Numbered from the stretch's first letter, positions 1-13,979 are shown. The stretch: DNA of 64,000 nt from Hericium rajendrae (GCA_033439255.1 CM065878.1:1054001-1118000), one strand, 5' to 3'. Notes: generated from the sequence alone by a model not told the origin. Program-made: numbers and translations.

Positions 1-1596
1 CAAGACCGTTCACAAGCCATAAGTCGGACCAGACTTTCGGCTGGATGTTGATGCCGACCCACTGGCAGGCCAAAGCATGACTCAGTGCATGTCTTGTTTC
101 ATACACCTGGTCAATAGCATCCTCTCCGTGAAGAAGGTCGACGGAAATGATCGACAGTGTCGAAGTATCAAAGCGTTGAGCGGGTAACTCATCCACGAAA
201 ACGAATTTGTGCGAGCCGAAAGGATAAGACCCAAACTCTGTGGAATAGAACGTCATGGCCTGCCGGACGAAAAGAGCAGATGTAGACAGCATGGCTTCGT
301 GTCCAGGCAGACAAAACGCATGCATCATCGGTTGCGATGATCCACCAGCTTCGTCTCCTGCAACATGCTCCGGAGGAATTGGAAGCACGTGTAGAGGACC
401 TGCTACGAAACCAATGTGTTGCACCGAAGTTAAGATAGACTGAGAGAAGACGAATATCGATTTGTTGGAGTTGAAAGGGTGCGCAACCTGCAAAGGATGA
501 ATGTTATGGCGCCGTGTTGAACAGAATGCTCCTACACTTACCTGTTCAACAAGATCCCCACTACAAACGACAACCGTAGGATGGTCATCCTGGCCGTCAG
601 TGACATCATTTGAATCTCGTTCCTCCAGATATCGCGGGACGACGAATTCGAAGTCCCACGTGCATCTCTCCCAAAGATTATCAATACATGGAACCCAACA
701 GCGAGCGGCGTCAGGCGATGACGGGGTTGTAAAGACGTGGGGCACACGCTAGACATATTCAGACAACAATGTATCTGATTGAGTAAAAAAGACTCACGTA
801 GGGATACGCGTCCGAGGGTAGCACGAACTGCAATCCGTCTGTAGGATTACGCAAACTATACTCGATGTTGATGACGATAGGCGAGAATTCTGGGACTGCC
901 GTTGGGGGCTGCGAGCCAGTGAAGCCGGGCGTCTGAGGTTCGGGAGTCGCAGCTGTGCAGGAGAAACAATGGTTACGTTGTATACGCAGTGAAAAATAGC
1001 TAAACTGCGCACCTTCGCTGACAAGACCACCCGACATCGAGCTACCCGACTGCCTCAACGACACTTCCTTCGGGATCGCAATGGATAACTCTCCCTCATC
1101 ATTCTCCGCCAACGCCGAATATAGCTTGCGCTTTAGCTCCGGGTGCGTATGAACATCCTGAGGAGCAGATGTATTGAGGTTTGCCAGAGAGTCATGATGA
1201 ATGAAGTCCGCCCGATGGGAGGATACTGTCACGTTGTGGATAGCTGGGATTGGCCGGGTCAACGAAAGTGATAAACGCGTGCAATCTAACGACTCACTGC
1301 ATTGACGGGAGTGAAGGTTGATCGTCTTCAGTTCATTGCTCGATGGGATGATAGTGATCTCTGTATACCCCTAAGAAACGCGTACGAATCGTAAGCAACG
1401 CATCAGACTGGATGCAAAGGAGCACGTACCCAGATGCTCCCTGAGAAGTCAATCTCCAAAACAACCTTCTGATGACTAGTATATACATTACCATTGTCAG
1501 TAAGACGTGCCAGGAAAAGCAGGAGAGAAAGACGTATATAGAGAAACCCCGACGGACGTGCTCACGCTGCATGATGCGTTTCGCCTCCGGATCCAA
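1..1596 (-). CDS. TAF2: TFIID subunit TAF2, N-terminal part (runs off the left edge)
   Basis: Seen: the start codon is at 1596 (MDPEAKRIMQREHVRRGFS), followed by short introns. Spliced exons then give KVVLEIDFSGSIW, GYTEITIIPS, INLHSRQC, DVHTHPELKRKLYSALAE, GIQFVLP-like and RCWVPCIDNLWERCTWDFEF segments. Known: these are the hallmarks of the aminopeptidase-N-like domain of TAF2, the TFIID subunit that contacts the initiator region of RNA polymerase II promoters. The metallopeptidase motif is degenerate: the region reads HALSHALACQW, keeping two histidines three apart but no HExxH glutamate, as expected for a non-catalytic M1-fold protein. Only the first roughly 400 residues are here and the gene continues beyond base 1. 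It is divergent from LTV1 with about 290 bases between the two starts. Inference: function as in other eukaryotes. Identification is secure; exact exon ends are approximate. Confidence 0.93.
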
Positions 1597-1887
1597 TGTT
1601 CTGGGCGAGGGCGAGCCAAAGTTCCGCTAAACAAGCAAATGCCAGCAGGAAATGAGGAATAGAGATGAATTTGACGAGAAAAGGGTGTTTGAATGGGGAG
1701 GATGGGTGAGAAAGCGAGGTGTACCGGTCGGAAGTGGACAGAACGGAGGCAAGGACGTGGGGGAGCTCGTCGATTATGTAAGGCTGCCTGCCGTCTGTGG
1801 CACGCGACGTCCGATATTTTCTCCCTTTCGCTTCCTCCTTTTATATCCCTTGCCGGGTTCCATTGTTGTATATATCGGCATCCAATC
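1597..1887. promoter_or_regulatory. Divergent TAF2/LTV1 promoter region
   Basis: The 291 bases lie between two outward-facing start codons. A TATA-like tttatatccc occurs around 1850 and tatatatcgg around 1870, just upstream of the LTV1 start; no other motif is clear. Shared regulation of the two genes is an inference from geometry only. Confidence 0.5.
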
Positions 1888-3734
1888 ATGCCCAAGAAAT
1901 CGATATTCAGACAGCCCGGAGTTCAGCACTTTCAGCTGGTGCACAGATCTCAGCGCGATCCCTTGATCCACGATCCGGATGCGAGCCAACATGTGCTCAA
2001 ACCATTCGTGCGAGAAAATGACAAGAAGGTGAGTAGAGCAGGTTAAGCATTGGGAGCACTGGGCAACGCTGAAGTCGATCGAAGGGAAAATCCAAGGCAG
2101 AGCTAGAACAAGATTTATCTCCTTCAGATTTGGCTCACGATGCTGCACGACCTAATGTCGGCGAAGCTACACTCTACGGAGTTTATTACGACGACACCGA
2201 GTACGATTACATGCAGCATCTGCGCCCCGTCGGCATGCAGGAGGAAGGCGTTGAATCCATCCTCATTGAGGCACCGACAGTGAAGAAGTCAAAAGGCAAA
2301 GATCGGGATCCTATCACTTTGCGAGACATCCCCTCCGAAGCACTTCCATCCACCTCTGAGCTACCCAGAAATTACGAGAATCAAGAAGCGATACCTAGCT
2401 CAATAGCAGGCTTCCAGCCGGACATGGACCCGCATCTGAGGCAAGTGTTAGAGGCGTTGGAGGATGAGGCATTTGTGGATGACAGCTTGGACGAAGACTT
2501 CTTTGGCCAGCTGGTGGAGGATGGGGAGAGAGGGGCGGCTGAAGATTTTGAGTTTGAGTTTGCTGAGGAAGGGCTGCCTGATGATGAGCAAGCGGAGGCA
2601 GAGGCAAAGGTTGGCGCGGAGGAAGATGAGAATTGGGAAGCTAGGTTTGCCGCATTCAAGAAAGCACAGAAGGCAGGACCGATCGAGGATGGCGCATCGG
2701 ATGTCGACGGATACACAGAAAATGGGGACACTGTAGGGCGAATGCCGGAGTTCTCAGTGGTAGGCGGAAAGAAGAGACGGACAGGAACGTCTGACGCCTC
2801 TGGATACAGTATGAGCAGCTCGTCGATGTTCCGGAACGAAGGGCTGCGACTCGTAGATGACCGCTTCGAGCAGGTGAGTATGCAGGTGTCCTCGTCCATC
2901 GCTCTCACTGTATTAACTTGCACCAGATCGAGAAAGAGTATGCTTCCTCAGACGAAGACGAAGACGACCTTGAAGACGACGACTCGGATTCTACACCTCA
3001 GCTCATCACCACTCGAGAGGACTTCGACTCCATGATGAATGACTTCCTGGAGAACTATGAAATCTTAGGTGGCAAAATGAAGCTTGCACTTCACGGTACA
3101 GGCGCAGAGAAGTTGGAATCGCTGCGGGTGGCTATGGGTCAGGATGAGCGAGTGAGGGAGAAGGATGAGGATGAGACGAGTGAGAGCGATGATGCCGATA
3201 TCTATGCGTACCTTGAGAAGGAGGACAAGCGGGATAGGTGGGACGTGGAGACAGTGCTGAGTGAGTGCTTCGTTTGCCGTCGACATCGTCACAATACTCA
3301 TGTCTGTTCTTAAGCTACTCATACAAATCTCGAAAATCATCCCCGCCTTATCCGGGCTCGAGATAGCAAGCCTGTTCCGAGAATTCGCCTAGATCCCAAG
3401 ACTGGTCTTCCGACCGTAGTGGAACGTGGCAAGTCGCGTACATCGAAGATACCTACGCCTCCGCCTGAGTCAGACGATGAAGATGCTACGCCTGGTGAGG
3501 AACCTCAAATTTCCATCTGTCCTTCAGTTCTGATAGTCTGGTCTAGCACGCGCAACCATAGCTAGATCAAAAGATGAGACCAAGGAGGAGAAAAAGGCGC
3601 GGAAACAAGCAGTCAAAGCAGAACGTCAAGCTCGCCGCGTTGAGAAGAAGACCACGAAGGAGCAGTTCACCGCTGCTATTAAACAGCAATCACAGGTAGT
3701 TGCGGGTAAGGACATCAAGACCCGTAAATTGTAA
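1888..3734 (+). CDS. LTV1: Ribosome biogenesis factor LTV1 (40S assembly/export)
   Basis: Five exons: 1888-2028, 2085-2873, 2927-3260, 3315-3494, 3547-3734. All junctions are GT-AG and in phase, giving 543 residues. The N-terminus MPKKSIFRQPGVQHFQLVHR, then RDPLIHDPDASQHVLKPFV and LYGVYYDDTEYDYMQHLRP, are diagnostic of LTV1. The middle is acidic, and the block TNLENHPRLIRAR followed by a basic C-terminal helix is also characteristic. Known: LTV1 joins late pre-40S particles, helps place uS3/eS10 and is released after phosphorylation by casein kinase 1. The start at 1888 gives the canonical N-terminus. It is convergent with FAB1, whose stop lies 233 bases downstream. Nothing is missing or frameshifted. 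Confidence 0.96.
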
Positions 3735-3967
3735 TCCTGCCGCGGCCACACGGATTGTAGAGCCAGACTTGGAAAAGTATCGTATTCAGGGATATCTACT
3801 ATTGTGGGTATAACATAATACATGCTGTTTTGTTGTATTACGAGGGTACAAGCATTATACAAAGATCTGCATGGGGGATGTCGACAAGAACACGGAACGA
3901 ACAGACAACAAGTCCAGGAAAGCCACCAATAAAAAAAAATCGTAAAAGATCGTAAAAGTCGTTAGCA

Positions 3968-6900
3968 TTACCAGTCCGGCCACAAATCGAGGAGGCTGTT
4001 GCCATCTTCTTCCGGAGCGTCATGTTGTTTCATCCATCTATCCGGTACCTGCCGCTGGCTGTTAGGTGGATATTAATGATGAAAGCGTTTCGCACGTACC
4101 AAAGGGAAGTATCGTTCCATCGCACTGGTGAAACGCTGCCGGTACTGCTTGGGAGTGACTATCGTGGGCTCGCCCTTGCCTCCGCCTCCTAGGAAGGTCG
4201 ACTCCTTCACCCAACTCTCCAGTTTCTTATCCCAAGTATATGTGCGAACGTAGTCTGAGATGCGCGATGTTAAGACGTCGATCACCAAAGCTGGATGCAT
4301 AGTTGACGTACCGACTATACCAATGACCAACTCGTTTTTGACGCTGTCTACTCCGACAACTAGAGAATAATCCATGACATTGATGTCCGCGAGGAATTTA
4401 CTATCATTGTAAAGGGCGCCGCGAAGAATTCGCTTTGAGTGTTCACGAAGATAGAAGGGGCTGAGGTGTGCAGCTAGAAGAGCGATGGAGATCAGGATTT
4501 GTATTATCTTCAACCAAGTGGATACTCACTCTGAACCAAGTTCTCGTCCAACAAAACTTCATTCTCCCGGCCAGTAGACTGTACGTGGCGGTTACGTGTC
4601 GAACCCTTCAGGTCATATATCTTGGAGAAACGTCGATCATAGAACAAATTCTCCATGACGAGGAGATTCATTTGCGTGGATTTTGATCGTCCATTACCCT
4701 TGTCTTTGCCGTTCTTCTTGAAGGAGATGTTATAACAACCAAAGACTTTGGCGAGCAAAGTAGGGCGCTGAGACAAAGTAAGCAACCCTTCTCGAGAAAA
4801 CTAGTTAAGCACCGGCCACATACATTGGCAGAGACAGCCGAAGACATGTAGTCGAAGTACGCAGGAGCGAAGGTTTCCATGGTTTGCACCTCTGCTCTGG
4901 ACATCTCCTTGGCGATGAAGCGATCATCTGTTCAGACGTGATCAATTTCTGTTCATGTAGCTTCTTTGTCAACAGACAAAACTTACCTCGAGTCTTCAAG
5001 AAAGCCGACCCAGATTTCCCGCCACTGGCATCCCATTTGACGCACCTCGCCAAAGACTCGATGATACTCTTTTCACAGTCATAGGTCCTGCGCAGCGCAT
5101 CGAACTGCTCGGGATAGAGAACGGTGCAGCTAATGGTCAGCCCACCACTCTCAAATGCTACGATGCACATTCATGAGTCGGCATACGGAAAAGGCTAATG
5201 AGGCACTCACTAATAGCCCAAGGCAGCTTGGAGGAAGGAACCCTCAGCTCTTCCGAAGGGTTGATGCCTTCTGCGGATTCGACATTGACCACACCCCATG
5301 TCGAATTTGATTCCGCGATAGAGCGATCGTCAGGCATGAATGACTCCCCGCCGTCAGCAACCTTCGGTTCACGAGATTGTCGCTTCTCCGCGCGCGACTT
5401 CGACAGCATTTCACGATACTGGGGAGAGCTGTGGAGATGTTAGAATATAAGATAACATCGTATCAAGTAACACTCACTTGAGAGCCAGTGCAATGATAGA
5501 TGTTGGTTCATCAGTCCGAACCACCATTGAAGAGTCGCGGAATATGTGTTCTGGGTCTGTCATGGGATCTTCACCATCAAATTCCATACGACTGCGAGGT
5601 TGTGGGACCTGCTGGGGCCAGAAGCCCGAGAGAGCCTTGAGCAAAGAATGACGCTCCTGTGGCCCGACGTCGAGATCGGTGGCCGGAGGAGAGACGGGTT
5701 CTTTGCTCGAGAAGACAGACGACAAGAAAGGCGAAGGCGGAACAGAACTCGCTTCATCCCGAGCAGAACCGGACGACTCGGCAGGCGTTTCTTCGACCTT
5801 GCTCAATACAGTTGAAGTCGGAGGTGCCGATTGGGGCTCGGTCCCTGGCTCCGATGCAGTGTTAACAACGACAGCGGGAAGAGTACCCGACGCTTCGGGA
5901 GAAGGTTTTTCAGATGATTTACGAGTCTCGTCTTCGTCACCTCCTTCATCGTCTGCTTCGCTGGAGGAATCGGAGCTCTCTGACTCGTTCATGATGGCGT
6001 CCTTAACGCTGTCCAAAATCTCGACCTTGGCTCGGGCCGATGCAACAGGGCGAGCACGGCGACCTCTGATGACGGCGTAACGACGGTTCGCGCGCTCGTT
6101 ATCCTTGCTAATACGCTCGAAGTGCTTGGCAATATTCGACACTTTTCCGCCTGCTGTCGTAGACGATCGCCTGAAAGCTGGCTTGGAACCGGAGCTGGAT
6201 GTCGGGCGCGGCATAGGCTTGTCCTTGATATTTGTGCGACTAGGCCTGCTCCTGATAGTTTTCTGCCCGAGAGCTGACATGAATGGCCTAATGGGACCAG
6301 GGGGCGGACTCGTCCTTCCTATGCGGGACGGATGGTCAGCACTTGCGAGCAGCGACTGTTTCTCTGGTGAAGGCTGACGAGATGGATCTCGAGAATCGAA
6401 GGACGATACGACAGGACCCGGTATGCGACTATTGAGAGACGTCTGCCTCATCGGTCGGCGGGTCAGGTACCGAGGAGCAATATTAGCGGCGTAACTCTGC
6501 TCGAAATCCGATGTTGAAGCCTTTCGTGCGGGAACAGTATGCTTCGACTTGTGCCGTGGCGCGTGACGTGGATGTCTGTGAATCACGGATTCCTGATCGC
6601 TCTCTGCGGCCTGTGGGATGGTCGGAGAAAGTGCTGTCTTGGCCAGTTCTTCTACCCCTTGAGCTGGCAAGAAATCGGAATATTTCTTGACCAGGTCAGC
6701 GACGCTTGGCTGTTGTGCGGCTCTGCGTGGTAACCGCGACATGGATCTGGGCTGTCGAGGATGTTTTGCAGCGCTCTCATCATGTCCGTCATGCGATGCC
6801 TGAGTACGAGCTGTGAGCTGTGCCTAAACAACACGAGCGAAAACCAAGCTTACCTCTGTCGTTAATCGGTCCTTTACGGAGGGACCAGCCGCGTCCGCCT

Positions 6901-9900
6901 TGGAGGCCCCAATAGTGGAATCGCTATCCGCATCTGTGCCGGCAGGGGAGGTAGTCTTGAGCTCATGTCCGCGATCACCGGTAACAGTCGAAGTGCCAGA
7001 CACTGGCGGGGAGAGGGCCTCTGATTCAGACTGGGTCGCAGTGTCCTTCGCAGTGCTATTCTTCCGGGTCACATCCGTGGAGGATGATTCCGGCTCCGGC
7101 TCCGAAGCCTCTGAGGCGGAGGAAGAGGCCATTGAACCCCCTGTGACCCTTCGCAACAAGGGTGGCGGTAAGCGGTGTTCTTCAGCCTCAGACACACTTG
7201 AGGATAGCATGTGCACATTGTCGTACACGCCCGACAACTCATATCTCCGTGGCCACATGGCACGCACGGTCCCGAAAGCGCCAGATACTCTCCGCCCACT
7301 CTTGTCGATGGCCAGGCCCTTCGGCTTCGGTAAGCGGTCAAAGTCAGCTTGCCACGCTACGATCTTGTCCTGTCGATATGAGCGAACATGATTGAGAGCC
7401 AGCGTGTCCGTCGCCGTCGACTCCTTATAGACCTTGTTTAACAAAGCAGTGACCTCGACCTGTTCTGCTCCTGCTCTGATAACCAACGCGTTGATGTCGG
7501 CCGTGAGTTTGGAGTCCGTTTCCTCATCTCCGGTGGCAGCGTCGATGTTGATCAACTTCAGGTCAGCGATGAGAGCTGTATACCAATCGATATTGCGAGT
7601 CATGAGCCGTCTGTAATCCGTGTTCTTCAGCTCAAGCTGCGTCTCTGGACGCACGCGAATGCGCATTGGCGGATAGACAATCTCTTGAAGGATGATGGGG
7701 TCAGTCTGGAAACGCATGGTCATCCCCCTGATTGCGAAATAGCGGATGTGGTGCTGGTAGATGTTGTGCTGGCATCCGGCGCCCTGAACGAGCTGTACAT
7801 CTGCAGGGTAGAAATGGAGCTCGAGGAACTTGGCGAAAGAGTAGCGTTGCATTTCCTCCGAGACGGGGATGAATGGCGTGGCCATTCCACATATGCGACA
7901 CGCACTCCACGTTGTGATGAGTTCTGGTGCAGGTGTGCTACCTCGACCTATAATCTGGCCATCCCACTGCTCGACCGCAATGAACAGACGTGTCTCATTA
8001 TGGACATATACCTTGCAATGCCGCGCCAAAGGGTGATCGCAGCCCTTTCCCGTACACAAGGGCTTCTTTGGGTCCAGGGTCCAGGCCATGGTATCCGAGA
8101 CGGAGTTCTCAATGAACTGCCCAAGCGTGCAGTCATTCTCACCATAATAGGTAATATATTTCAGCCTCGGGGGGAAGCAAGCGGCTTGAAGGCCGAACTC
8201 TCCAATGGGCAGGGTGAACTCCAGGAGGCTGATGCACTGGTACTTCTCTACGACGAAGTCGTCGTGGTTCTTCCGAAGGTACCATTCCCATACACGTTGC
8301 TGCTCCTCGTGCTGCCACTTCACGTAGCTGAGTTGGCTTTCCAGCGCTATGTCTTCAGGTGTCTTCAAATCCACAGTTGGCTCCTCGGGCACAGTCTGAG
8401 GCGCTGTTGCCTCCGGAGACTGAACAGCACTAAGGGACAAACTGACTTGGGAAGCCGAGGTCCCGAGCTTGTAGTCGAAATAACCAGATTCTTCGGTCTG
8501 TGCGGGTGTGGGTGCGGGTGCGGGTGCGAGTGCGAGTACGGGTGCGGCGGCGGGCGCTACCTCACCAGGTCTAGGCGTTGTGGCAAGTCCGGGACAGTGC
8601 AGTGATTCTATCTGTGCGCTAAGGTCGTCCGACTCGAATGAAGTAGGCGTAACAGTGATATCCTGCCTGTGAGAAATGGGATGCGTTTCTTCCCTTCGGA
8701 TCACCTCGTCTTCCCAAGCGCGTTTAGTACGGACGAGCTCATCGTCCAGCTCCTTCATCCGACGGATCGGATGAGGAGGTGGGAATCGTAGCGTTGCCGA
8801 GACGGAAATGAATGTGGTCAAGTACGGCTCCAATGACGCTTGGATGCGACGGGACAGTCGAAGTTGCTCAGCATCCTCATCCGGAAGATCGTCCTCCGAT
8901 GGCTCACTTTCTATAAAAGCCGTGTCTGTCGCTGAGGGAATATGTACGTTGAGCCCAGGAGGAGACGTTGAAAGGGGGATGCTGATAGATAAAGGGAGCG
9001 TATGGGCTGGGCGAGGATTATAGAGCGGAGGAACTGCATCAAGGCTGAGAGCAGGTAGCGTAATGACGGAATCCTTCCACAGATGGGTTTCCAGTTTGAG
9101 GTTGCGCACGATAAACGTCAAGAAAGATGTGACCTTCTTGATACGACGAAGTGTATCAATATCGCCACCCCGCAAGATGATCGTGCACCCCATTTCGCGA
9201 TTGCAACCCTCAAAACGCATGTACGTCTTTCGTCGCCCTGGGATCAAGGGATGGTCGAAGGTTTGGATACGGAACCTAGACGAATGTCCTAAACGTGGCT
9301 CCAGAGCCAACTTATCCATTGACGAGAAAACATCGCCTTGTGTCATGCGAGCGACAAATTGGATGGCTGAAGGTTTGACTGCTCGTGCAACTGCGATATG
9401 ATGTTTGGCCAGTGCTTCAAGAGCCAATCGCGAGACAGACTTCTCAACGAGGACCACATGGGGACGCAACGCTGCGATGCGGCTTGCGAGGTTGCCTAAG
9501 TACTCCTTTTCCTGGCGGACGATCTGACCAAAGTGCAAGTACTGCCCTTCCACACGACTGAACTCCAACGGAAACGTGATCAACATGACTCGCGGGTTAC
9601 GTTGAGATCTTGTCATAGACTTGTGTGCCACGTTCTTCGTAATGACGGCACCGTCGACATACTCGGAGTCCTTCGGCGAGCCGCCCGGTATCTTCTTGAT
9701 CTTCACGTAGCGACGAACGTCCATGTCTGTTCCCTGGCGTTGCGGATTAGCAGTGAACGTGAGCTCTCGGGCGATCCGCAGCGCAAGCTTCAACAGAACC
9801 TCCTCCCACTCCTTGATGTTCGGTATGTTCTGTGTATTCAGCATTTGCCGGACCATCAGACGAAGGTGAAACATGGACAGCAAGTTGAGTTCTTGTGCAT

Positions 9901-11558
9901 AGCTGTATGTAAAACAATTAGCCCGTGATTAAGAGAGTCCAGAGGAAATACCACGAACGCAGTGCTTTCTCGTCTGGTACGCCAGCCAGCTTCTCCGACT
10001 CCTGCTGAATCTACGAGTCTGCTTTGTGCACGACTTCGAATGAACGGCGTGGCAGCGTCGAACTCGGCATACGAGTTGAAGCGAGATCGCGCAAGACCAG
10101 GAGGACCAGGGCCAGGACTATCCGGGCCATGGTCTCCAGGAGAACCGACAGGGAACTGGATGGAACTCATGTTTCCATCCGAAGGGACGGGGATGGTGAC
10201 AGGAAAGTCGATTGGTGTCTTGGATCCAAGACCTGTTGGAGAGTTGTCGCTGCTGAACACATTAGGAAGTGTCTCTCCGTCTTTCTCTTCATCGGCTAAG
10301 CCTCTTCTAAATGGTGCGATGGCCTTGCGGGCAGTACTGGACCCCCAGGTACTGTCATCTTGTACGTTGTTGTCGAAGGGTGTGATTGGACGTGATGAGC
10401 CAAATCCACTTTCGTCAGACCCGGATACTGGTCGTTTCGTCTCTGCTATAGAAAAGAGATTAAATGGCTCGTCCGTCCTCCCAAACAGCTGCGATGCAGC
10501 GAATGGAGATTGTGGCTGAGAACCATCCGGTGGATGCTCGGCCCCAAGTTGATGAGCTGCAAACGGGGACGTCACATTGGAGACAACGGATCGACGATCA
10601 TGATCGTCCTCGTCCTCATCCTGGACTGTCTCTAGTTTCTCCAGGCAGAGATTGCATATCCGAATCATGCCATCCTGGCCGTAGCGTGACCCCTTGATGA
10701 TGTTCGACGCGCATCGAGAGCAGAAGATCTGACCTATCGTGAAACGTTAATGAGAAGACATATGCGCAGAGCATGTATTCCTACCGCATATTCGACAGTG
10801 GTGTTTGCGTCGCCAAGTCGTGAACACGCTTTTGCAATCGTAACATTCTTTGCAGTTCTCATCATCCATCCAATAATCACGAGATAGTCCTGCGGCGGGA
10901 TCGTTATCAGCGAACGCAGCAATGAAAGCCGATGGAATGTACCTTCTCCTCGTATTCGACGAATCACTTTAGTGGCTGATGCGGACCTCTTAACGCTCAC
11001 AGTTGTCCTGATACTTCGCGCATCGTCCTGGATGGGAAAACCAGGTATGGCTGTCCCGTAGCCCTCTTGGGCCTCCGAGTAGGATGAAGGGCTGAAAAAT
11101 GCGTGACGCGATTGTGGTCCATCGAATTCGACATTGAATGTCGGGGCTTCAGAGACCACAGGAGTCAGGGAAACGAGAGGAGGTGCAGGATTCGACGATA
11201 CAACTGTAAGCGAGTTGGGTCGCTCAGTTGATGATCGTGAGGATGCATTGGAGGTGACACTTTGAATGACAGAATTTGGGGGTCTCCAACGTTGCTCGGG
11301 AGGTGCTCCTGTAGTGCCATTGACGGTTGTCACGTTTGGAGGTGCGGAGGTCGTCGAGGACATGGGCGCGGAGAATGTATTCCTGACTTTCGACAGCAAA
11401 GATGACATGAGAGCATACGATGACCCATCATTCTCGTCCTCCTCTGAGAAAGGGTTGAAGGATGTCAAGCTCGGCTCAGTGTCCAAAATCGGCCTGACGG
11501 TGCGCGACCTGCTTGATGGGCCGCTCCCTGGATGAACGACGGGTTGCGGTGACTCCAT
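3968..11558 (-). CDS. FAB1: Phosphatidylinositol 3-phosphate 5-kinase FAB1/PIKfyve
   Basis: Multi-exon gene of roughly 2,300 residues, starting at 11558 and ending with PDRWMKQHDAPEED and a final DW before TAA at 3968-3970. Order of domains: a disordered Ser-rich N-terminus; a FYVE zinc finger split by an intron near 10785-10735 (WRRKHHCRICG, then FCSRCASNIIKGSRYG); a long linker; a GroEL/TCP-1-like domain (9883 to about 9060, including GCNREMGCTIILRGG); a CHK-homology region; and the C-terminal PIPK catalytic domain (IYDLKGSTRNRHV near 4600, MDYSLVVGVD near 4350). Known: Fab1 makes PI(3,5)P2 on vacuole/endosome membranes, recruited through FYVE binding to PI3P. The linker around 8500 holds an Ala-Pro hexanucleotide repeat. 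All key residues of the FYVE R(R/K)HHCR motif and the kinase DLKGS motif are present. The small exons near 4000-5450 were only partly traced. Confidence 0.95.
8503..8548. repeat. GGTGCG-type hexanucleotide repeat inside FAB1
   Basis: Plus-strand run of ggtgcg/ggtgtg/agtgcg units in the linker-encoding exon. On the coding strand it gives an Ala-Pro-Ala-Pro linker (ALAPAPAPTPAQ). It is a short in-frame repeat, likely length-variable between strains. Confidence 0.8.
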
Positions 11559-11935
11559 AATTCGTGAGATGGTCGTGAGGTGAATGTAGCAATTAGAAGA
11601 GAATATCGACTAGTTTGGGGCTAGCCCAAAAGGCGCCTGAGGGTTGTAGGGACCATGGAAGGCGCTCAGTCGAAGAGATTCGAGTCCGCTCCGACAGGCG
11701 CGACGCGCCACCACACGGGTCGCACGTGGTCTCTTCCGGTCGGCGGTCGCGTGAATTGTCCTCGAAGCGCAATCGGCGTCTTGTCTTCAAGTCGAATCTA
11801 TTTCCGAGTACTTGTGCGGACCGTTCTACTCGTTGGTCCAGATAACAGTCAAGGTTTCGCTCTTGACAACGTAATTGACGTCCCCATCCCATACCCGCCC
11901 CCCATTTGAGTCCGCCCGCACGCCACCAATCCAAC
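11559..11935. promoter_or_regulatory. Divergent FAB1/CSN2 promoter region
   Basis: The 377 bases separate the FAB1 start (11558, minus) and the CSN2 start (11936, plus). Small ORFs here have no family features. No clear TATA box is visible, and a pyrimidine-rich stretch (tccccatcccatacccgccccccat) precedes the CSN2 start. Confidence 0.5.
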
Positions 11936-13979
11936 ATGGATGAAGATGATGCCGATTATATGCAGGGCAGCGAAGACGAGGTGGATACTCTCTTCTGCTG
12001 ACATTGATATGCAGTTCACTGAGCTGTTGTATTTATTTCTAGGACTATGGCTTTGATTATTCCGACGGAGATGAAGGCGAAGAGGCTGGCAGCGCAGATG
12101 TCGAGAATATGTATTACACCGCGAAATGTGAGCATCACAGCTCAGTGACATCTGCGCTTCGCTGACATGGACTTCTAGCCAAAAAGGAGGATGATCCAGA
12201 GCAGGCGTTGAAAGATTTCCGAGCGATCGTGGATAAGGAGAAGAGAAAGGAGACTGGTACGCTCACATCACTGTGCCCTCGCCGCGTTCACCGATTCGCG
12301 ATTGCAGGGGATTTAAAGCGCTCAAACAGTCTACAAAGCTGTTGTTCCTCCGTTTACACCGACCTGAAGACGCTCTTAAGACATACACAGAACTTCTGAC
12401 ATACACGAAGTCTGCAGTGACGCGTAATTATGCCGAAAAGACGATCAATGGTATCCTGGACTATGTCGGCGGTGGAAAGGGCGGTCCGGTTGAAGTAGAC
12501 GTGCTCGCGAAATTCTACCAAGTCACCAAGGAGGCACTCGAAGAGGCGAAGAACGATGTACGAGACCCTATCTATCCACCGTTTATGAGCTGTCTAAACA
12601 CCAACACCTAGCGACTGTCTGTGAAAACAAACTTGAAGCTTGCGAAATTATGGCTCGACCGCAAGGAGTTTGGCCGGTTGTCCGAGGTACGTGAGACCTC
12701 GTCTCAACTAAATAACTCTGACCCAAACTCTGTAGCTCATTCGATATCTGCATCGCGTCACTGGCGGCGGCAATGAAGGTGAAGACCAGTCGCAGAAGGG
12801 CACGCAGCTCCTGGAAATCTACGCCTTGGAGATCCAGATGCATAATGAAATGCGGAACTACAAGAAGCTGAAGGTTGGTGTACTTCTCAATCCCCCAAAT
12901 ATTGCCCGCCGTTACTCAAGCCGTCAAATAGGAAATATATGATGCATCCAACAGTGTCCGATCGGCCATTCCGCATCCTCGAATCATGGGCATCATCAAG
13001 GAGTGCGGCGGGAAGATGTGGATGGGCGAACGTGCGATCTTCGTGGTTTTCTGACACCACGACAACACTAAAATGAACCACCTCAGGTCAATGGAATCGA
13101 GCTAGCGAAGACTTCTTCGAGTCTTTCCGCAACTACGACGAGGCTGGTTCGCCACAGCGTATACAAGTGCTCAAGTACCTTGTGCTTGCGTATATGCTTA
13201 CCGGCAGCGAGGTAAATCCCTTTGACAGTCAGGAGACCAAACCGTGAGCATTTCCAGCAATGAGTCCGCATCACGACCTACGAGAAATTTTGACATCGGT
13301 GCAGGTACAAGAACGATGCGCAAATCAAGGCGATGACAGACCTGGTCGACGCTTACCAGCGACGAGAAGTTCATGCTGCCGAGAAAATCCTCCGAGGTAA
13401 CTGATCAATGCATCTAGTCCATACGTGAATCATGACATCCGTCTAGAGAACAGGTCGACAATTATGGACGATCCTTTCATCCGCTCCTACATTGGAGAGC
13501 TTCTCCGCAGTCTTCGCAGACAGTATCTAATTGACCTCATCAAGCCATATACCCGACTGGAGCTGTCCTTCCTTGCACGAGTAAGTATTTTGTCTGGTTT
13601 TTTTTTTGTCAAATTGCCTGAATCCATTCCTAGCAATTAAACGTCGAGCACGAAGAAGTTGAGGAGCTCCTCATCGAGCTTATTCTTGAAGGAAAAGTAG
13701 AGGGCAAGATTGATCAAGTTGCAATGCGACTAGAGCTGGACAAGAAGTACGTTGAACCTGTCTTCGACTCGATACATCCACTGACTTCTTAGCAGACAAA
13801 GCTTGGAGAGAAAGCGGTACGCCGCGTTGGACAAATGGACAGATGCATTGGGGTCTGTCCACACAGCAGTCATTGGCAAAAGCTCAACTGGTGGAGGTGG
13901 TCGTAGTACTGCTGATTTCGGAGACGTTGGCTATTCTCGAGACATTGGCGATAGATTTGACCGTTTCCATCAGTTCTAA
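11936..13979 (+). CDS. CSN2: COP9 signalosome subunit 2
   Basis: Starts [15 protein letters not shown] and then, after an intron, [16 protein letters not shown], the acidic N-terminus typical of CSN2. Later exons encode [76 protein letters not shown] and [20 protein letters not shown], then the PCI winged helix ([40 protein letters not shown]). The end is [12 protein letters not shown] and a stop at 13977-13979; length is roughly 480 residues. Known: CSN2 is a scaffold of the COP9 signalosome, which removes NEDD8 from cullins and links the complex to cullin-RING ligases; it is needed for fungal development. Introns are 50-65 bases and in phase throughout. It is divergent from FAB1 and convergent with mL40. 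Confidence 0.96.
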